Source: Athripsodes cinereus
Taxonomy: Eukaryota; Arthropoda; Insecta; Trichoptera; Leptoceridae
Reading direction: 5' to 3'
NCBI GenBank assembly: GCA_947579605.1
Contig: OX388306.1
Span: 558,001-622,000, forward strand
DNA: 64,000 nucleotides
Within the stretch, counting starts at the first letter, position 1. Each line of letters begins with the position of its first letter. A program made the position numbers and the translations under genes. Shown one piece after another: positions 41,319 through 64,000 of the stretch. A model generated the notes under the pieces. It did no database searches. It worked only from the letters and a program-made list of their open reading frames with translations, and was not told the origin of the DNA.

Positions 41319-43287
41319 TTATCTAGCAGAGACGGAGACCTGCCATACTCTGATGGTGTTGTCACTGTATCCTGCAAAGAGGGTCTGTCCATCAGTAGAC
41401 CAGGCCAGGGAGAGGCACTGGATGGGCACAGCCTTGGCTGAGGGAGATGTCACGTCAGGGCGGAGTTCATCTACCATCTCCTTGCTTTCCAGATCCCAGA
41501 TCTTGATAGATGGACCGAAAGCAGCACAGAGCCAGTATCTGTTGGGGGAGAAACAAAGGGCCTGGATGATGTCGTTGTGGTCCAGGGTGTGGAGATGCTT
41601 GCCCTCATTGAGGTCCCACAGCATGGCTTTGCAGTCCTTACCACCGGAGGCACACAGAGAGCCATCAGGAGAGACTGTCACTGTGTTCAGGTAACCAGTG
41701 TGACCAATATGGTTGATCTTCAGCTTGCAGTTAGTCAGATTCCAAACCTACAGAAACACCAAACAAAAATTATTAACAATTTCACTACTTCAAGTACCCA
41801 ATAACTAAATGTAATAAAAACATATCCAATATTGACTATGATCTGGATCATGCGTAATCACACACAAGAAAACAGTTTAAGAAACTTATGTAGGAAGCAG
41901 TCACTCCTTACATATATTTGTAAATAAACAGTCTTAAATGAAATACTTCATGAAATGTCCGATTACCCTTCACATACTTAAGTATACATATAAGAAGATG
42001 AGTACAGACCTTGACAGTCCTGTCCCATCCAGCAGAGACAATGATGGGGTTGGTGTGATTGGGAGAGAACCTCACACAGGAGACCCAATCAGTGTGGCCC
42101 TCCTCCTGGATGGTGAACTTGCACTCGGCCAGGGTGTTCCACAGCTTGATGCTCTTGTCGCGGGATCCAGACACAATCTGCCTGTTGTCAGCTGAGAAAG
42201 CTACGGAGAGCACATCCTGTGAAACATTCAATAAAAGATAACAAAAATTTTCACAAAAGAGATCATACACTCCCTCTCGTATCAATCTGAAAAACAAACA
42301 AAAACTAGGCCTCTTCTGCACTAGTTAGTCATTTCCTTCATCAGTTCTAATACTGCAGGAATGTATTCAAGTGAGAAAAATCATACAAATTGTCCAAACA
42401 TTCTTGTTTTAGATTTTAGGATTCTCAACCTAGAAGGAACGTACTGTATGACACTGTCTCATTCGGCTCTCATGTGTTTTCTACATCTACATTATATAAT
42501 TTTACTTACAACACTCATGGAACGCAGTACATCTTGTCATCTCAGAATCTCTCCTATGAATCTTCTGCCCCGCTGGGCGACACAACTATCACTTGACACT
42601 ACATAATAATATCTTCTGCCCACGACGGGCTCAAATTTAATTATTCAACAATCACAATGATTTGTCAGACCTTTGTATGATCTTCGAAGCGACGAGTTGT
42701 CTTGCAGGCACCCAAGTCCCAAAGACGGAGGGTCTTATCCCAGGAACCAGACAGGGCGTAGTTACCATCGCTGGAGAGGACAACATCAGAGATGAAGTGT
42801 GAGTGTCCATAAAGACGCTTGCTGGGTACTCCATAATTGCCGTCGTTTCTTGTCAGTTTCCAGACGATCAAAGTCTTATCTGAAACGTAGAAAAGCTAAA
42901 TAACATTGCCTAACACGAACACTAACTCCTAACTTATTATCAGAATCATCAGTCCCATATCCGCTAACCGCTCATAGCTCTCACGTGGTTAATTTAGTTA
43001 TACATCACTTACCAATGAAAAATTAACAGAAATATTTTGAAATGCATGAACATAAGTATTAGAATTGATAAATTATACACAAAAAATACAAAATTTGAAC
43101 AAATCTCTACCAGGATTAATCGGATGAAATCACAATATCAAAAACTGTCGTGCTGAAATTAAATAAATATTTACTAACCTCTGGAAGCCGAAAGAATCAT
43201 ATCAGGGTACTTGGGATTTGTTGCAATTTGCGTGACCCAGCCATTGTGGCCGGTCAATTTACCTCTTAGCTGTAAAGTCTCAGACAT
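41319..43287 (-). CDS. RACK1: RACK1, receptor for activated C kinase 1 (small-subunit ribosomal WD40 scaffold)
   Basis: Four coding exons on the minus strand: 43287-43179, 42879-42671, 42216-42010 and 41747-41319. All junctions are GT-AG and the exons splice in frame to exactly 317 aa, the length of animal RACK1. The protein is a seven-bladed WD40 propeller that sits on the 40S ribosome near the mRNA exit and docks protein kinase C and other signalling proteins. Visible blades include [69 protein letters not shown] and [10 protein letters not shown]. The start MSETLQLRG fits the usual N-terminus. Introns are 299, 454 and 262 bp. The gene faces away from the PP2A gene. Identification is secure. 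Confidence 0.97.
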
Positions 43288-43321
43288 TTTCTTACAAAAT
43301 TAAAAAAATTGACGACGAAAG

Positions 43322-43380
43322 CCGCACGTCACCTGCTCGCGCGACAACCGATAAGAAAAAGGATGAGGGAAGCGGAAGAA
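43322..43380 (-). promoter_or_regulatory. RACK1 proximal promoter with TOP-like start
   Basis: About 65-75 bases upstream of the ATG, the minus strand reads CCTTTTTCTTATC (43363-43351 on the plus scale). This is a pyrimidine run like the 5' TOP start of translation-factor and ribosomal mRNAs, to which RACK1 is known to belong. CTTCCG (ETS-like) lies just upstream and GTGACGTG (CRE half-site like) downstream, in the likely 5' UTR. The start site is inferred. Confidence 0.5.
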
Positions 43381-43989
43381 AATTTTAACACCGCTTTGGC
43401 TGCGTCTATGGTAGCTTTAGTGTTGCTAGATAGTAAATAAATAGAGATGCACAAATACAGCCATCGGCAACCTTTAATGTCTATAATAAGATTATTAAAA
43501 TAAAATAGGATTTTCAACTTACTAGGGGTATGAGTACTGTAAGGATCAGAGCTTGGTCCAGTACTATTCACCTTAAACATAGGACCGCCTGCTAGAATCA
43601 TCGCACACCATATGTCCTCGGCGTCCTTCTGAATGGAGCCTCTCTATGGAGGCTCGACAAGTGTCAAGGACGGTGAGCACAGCATTTTTACATATTTGCC
43701 AACTGCACCTCGTATGAATACTTTTTTAAATGCCACAAACGCTTCACACTTCAAGGCATTCGTGGATGTGTGGGTCTCAAGATGGGATCTGCTACGTAAG
43801 CCGGGTCCCCCGCCCACTGACGTAGTAGTGTCGGAGACTCGGAGTAGCCAACACTAGCATAGTAGTACTGACAGACTAGAGAGAGTTGAGATATAAATAA
43901 ATTGTCACCTAAACGGATAAATAGGAGTCCTTGGATTCCTGAAATATCCGACAAATAAAGTTATTTCAACCTGCCTTTTTAATAATATA

Positions 43990-44440
43990 GACATCAATCT
44001 GTAGATACAGTTAAAAGTCTAGTCGCCGCCCTCGTCGTTTCGCGTCTAAACTACTGCAACATTATATGCACAGGACTGCCCCAGATCTTTCTCAATCATC
44101 TTCATAATATATTATGGCCTTTAATGCTACCGCCAGAAACATTTACAGAGAAAATAAGCACTGCTACATCACACCACTGTTTTAGGACCTGCATTGGCTA
44201 AGAGTCCCAGGAAGAGTGGAACTCAAACTGTGCCTCACGGTCCACAAGGTCTTAAGCGGCGCAGCACCTCTATGCCTCGCTAAACTATGTCCCATCGCTA
44301 AAATTCTGAGGTGACCACTGCGCTCAGCTTCTACTGCTGTCAATAAACTTGCAAAACCAAATAGGATAAAATACCTCCGAAATTGCAGAAAGGAGCTTCA
44401 GAATCGCCGCACCAATTGCCTAGAACAATTATGGATAAAA
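43990..44440 (+). mobile_element. CR1/L2-like LINE remnant (RT C-terminal region)
   Basis: Broken frames give SRLNYCNIICTGLPQIFLN, then a His-Trp segment with interruptions, then 'PSKLQKGASESP'-like ends from 'tccgaaattgcagaaaggag'. This is the region after the RT domain. Same family as 26200-26660. Many stops. Confidence 0.7.
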
Positions 44441-44974
44441 TATTCACTGTGTTTTTAGACGTTCATATTCATGCGAGCATACCCAGGATTTTCTCGAGAA
44501 AAGGAGAGTAGCATTTTTTTTAATTATTACGTACCATCAAATATGTGGACCGTTTTGAAGTTTCATTTATCAATATGATATGGAAATATTTTACGATCTC
44601 CGAGTTTTTCGTAAAAACCACATTGTATTTTTTTATAACATAACATTCATAGAAAATTCACACAGATCGAGCTAGTCCCAAATAAACCCAAAGTATTTAG
44701 TCTTTATATTTTTGTTTTGTTTATTTTTTTCGTAAATGAACGAATATTCTCATTTTCGGGACATTGATATAATTTGAGAGGCGATATTAATTTATTATTG
44801 TTTTAATGTATGTACATAACAAAACAGCTATTCTTTATCCGCATTCCTTCTCATCGTTACATCTCTATCTACATATTATTTTATCTTCGTGTTACCTACT
44901 CCTCTATCTATCCCTGCATGACACAAAAATAATATGACTATCTTCTATCATATCCCTTCATAAGAGATGCTAGA

Positions 44975-45150
44975 AAATTAATATGTCCTTACACACTACT
45001 TTCGTCTTTTCCACATTTATCAAGTTCCAAAATATACACGCTAAATTACTCTTAGTAAACACGTATCTTTCCTAGAGAATTTGATCTACGTGGTCAAGCT
45101 TTGTGATTATCAGCCGTTCAAGCTTTCTCATACCCCTTCTTCAGACATAA
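44975..45150 (-). mobile_element. RTE LINE 3' fragment
   Basis: Antisense, degenerate. It matches the 13170-13400 part of the full RTE copy: 'tccttacacactactttcg', 'gagaatttgatctacgtgg', 'caagctttctcataccccttcttcagac'. Confidence 0.65.
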
Positions 45151-45532
45151 ACTTCTAAAACACTTTTATTTCAATTTAAACACGCCATTCTCTCCGCCTA
45201 TTATTTTGTTTTTGGTGAGAAATGGCAACACTTTGCACGTGTACTTGACGTTTTATGTTGGGAAACCTGAGTTTTTTTGGTTTGTAAAGTTTTCTGTCCT
45301 GGGGGCATTCCGTGTGAAGATAGCTTATTAAAATTTGAATAAATCGTGGAATACAAGTATATTGTGAAAAATTTAAAATTCAAATTATATTTTCGTTTTC
45401 ATCTTATTTTATTTTACTTTTTGAATAAGCAAATCCTATATTTACTACATTCAATATTATAGTTTTGTGCAAAAGTAATTTTGATTGTAGTTATATATTT
45501 TGACACTAGAGCGCGCTGGCTACCTTTATACA

Positions 45533-45563
45533 TGACGTCACTTTTGGTATTTGCGCCATTTTG
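45533..45563 (+). promoter_or_regulatory. PP2A promoter motifs: CRE and YY1-like site
   Basis: A full palindromic cAMP-response element TGACGTCA at 45533-45540, and GCGCCATTTTG (YY1-like) at 45553-45563, 140-170 bases upstream of the ATG. There is no TATA box at a sensible distance. Motif matches only. Confidence 0.45.
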
Positions 45564-45703
45564 TAATTGGTGAGGCCGAGTCTCTTATCTTGCGGGTAGT
45601 GTAATATTAAATCGCTAAATTCGCATGAATTATTATAGTGAAACAGTATAAAAGTGTTTATTCACAATTAACGTCTTGTGCGTTACTTATTTAGTCACAT
45701 AAT

Positions 45704-63150
<17,447 letters not shown>

Positions 63151-63173
63151 GATACACACCACACATACACACA

Positions 63174-63179
63174 AATAAA
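63174..63179 (+). terminator. Possible proximal polyadenylation signal of PP2A
   Basis: AATAAA 24 bases after the stop codon. The real 3' UTR may extend further, since the window runs only 850 bases past the stop. Confidence 0.35.
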
Positions 63180-64000
63180 ACATGTAAACACTCGATACAT
63201 CTGCTACCAACCATACATAATATGTACTACACATACCTATTACCTATCCATAACAATATACATATACAACATGTACCACCCGCGTATCCCAGAGATGTTA
63301 TTACAATTTACACCATATCTATGTATGTATGTATGCAGGCAATACATGTGCGCACACCAACACCATTAAGAGCCATCAATATGTATACACGACGACGTTT
63401 ATACGTTCAATCCTGCGACAATCCATTCCAACAATCCACCAAATGTGAGACTGATAATAATATTAAAGCATGGGAAAGGTGACATCATCACAGTCGTCAG
63501 TCGTACGGATTGATGTAATGGTTTGACGCGAGATTGACCACTCGTAGACGTGACCGTGTATAGATTTATAATTATGTATATGTTATAATATTATGATGTT
63601 GTTAAGTCTGTATTATCAATGACGCCTAAACTGTATTATAATACTAAACGTGTATGGTGGTATGTATATGTGAAGGGTGCAGAGAGAAAAATACAAGCAA
63701 GTCCAGTCAGTATTTTTGCGAGAACGAGTTCACTCGAACTAACTCCAATTTGTCATAGGTAATTGTCACCAGTTTACATCATTACATTGTATTATATCAA
63801 CCGTGGAAGAAATGTATCCGTCATTATTGTCAAAATGCTTCATAAAGTATGAAGACTTTTGCGTATATTGACTGAAACATTTCTTAACTTAAATGCTGAT
63901 TTTCTCAAAATGTTTGATTTTGTTTATTTTCTCTGTACCCTTCACATGTATTTATATATATATATATATTATAACTTTATATATTACTACAATACTGTAT
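63180..64000 (+). other. PP2A 3' UTR / downstream flank
   Basis: AT-rich, 'tatgtatgtatg' and (TA)n tracts (about 63953-63969). No repeats shared with the rest and no gene start seen. A long 3' UTR is plausible. Confidence 0.4.

Larger units (their letters stand above)
43288..45703. other. Intergenic region between divergent RACK1 and PP2A genes
   Basis: About 2.4 kb between start codons. It holds RACK1 promoter motifs (43322-43380), a GC-richer block at 43610-43830 with no assigned role, a CR1/L2 remnant (43990-44440), an antisense RTE piece (44975-45150) and the PP2A promoter (45533-45703). Confidence 0.5.

Noticed and set aside
41353..41694. Plus-strand open frames over RACK1 exons
   Set aside because: Shadows of the conserved RACK1 coding exons.

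Overview
The window is a stretch of arthropod, most likely insect, nuclear DNA. It holds two conserved multi-exon housekeeping genes whose proteins have the invertebrate-type sequence and standard lengths. The rest is AT-rich and dominated by several generations of nested transposable elements. There are no rRNA genes, CRISPR arrays, bacterial operons or convincing tRNA genes. I could not fix the species from sequence alone.

Layout. 1-2701: old repeat fragments plus one GC-richer block that may hold a tiny first exon. 2706-11745: a complete, very young Ty3/Gypsy LTR retrotransposon. Its LTRs look identical, the target duplication is 4 bp, the primer site fits tRNA-Leu, the gag has a SAP-like domain and the pol is very long. 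A 5'-truncated CR1/L2-like LINE has inserted into the TATA region of its 3' LTR. The main discovery candidate is the C-terminus of this pol. After the integrase it carries a macro domain resembling the ADP-ribosyl hydrolase OARD1/TARG1, with the candidate catalytic Lys and Asp 41 residues apart, followed by a CCCH zinc finger. 13139-16472: a full-length RTE-clade LINE on the minus strand, with an intact 1014-codon ORF, a (TATAG)n tail and a 12-bp target duplication. 16473-41300: a repeat graveyard of RTE and CR1/L2 LINE 3' fragments, a SINE-like family, hAT and piggyBac-like elements, fold-back elements, and a Helitron with an internal tandem array.

41319-43287: RACK1 (minus strand, 4 coding exons, 317 aa). 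45704-63150: the PP2A catalytic subunit (plus strand, 5 coding exons, 309 aa, Drosophila name microtubule star). The two genes lie head to head, about 2.4 kb apart between start codons. PP2A intron 1 is 15.3 kb and full of the same repeat families found upstream; intron 3 holds an RTE fragment.

How the parts relate: RACK1 (ribosome-bound signalling scaffold) and PP2A-C (Ser/Thr phosphatase core) are both highly expressed signalling proteins with CRE-like motifs near their starts. The repeats are linked to each other. The SINE-like family shares its 3' end, and a short internal block, with the RTE LINE. Many short LINE pieces are 3' ends of the RTE and CR1/L2 families. Several hAT-type elements have readable 8-bp target duplications.
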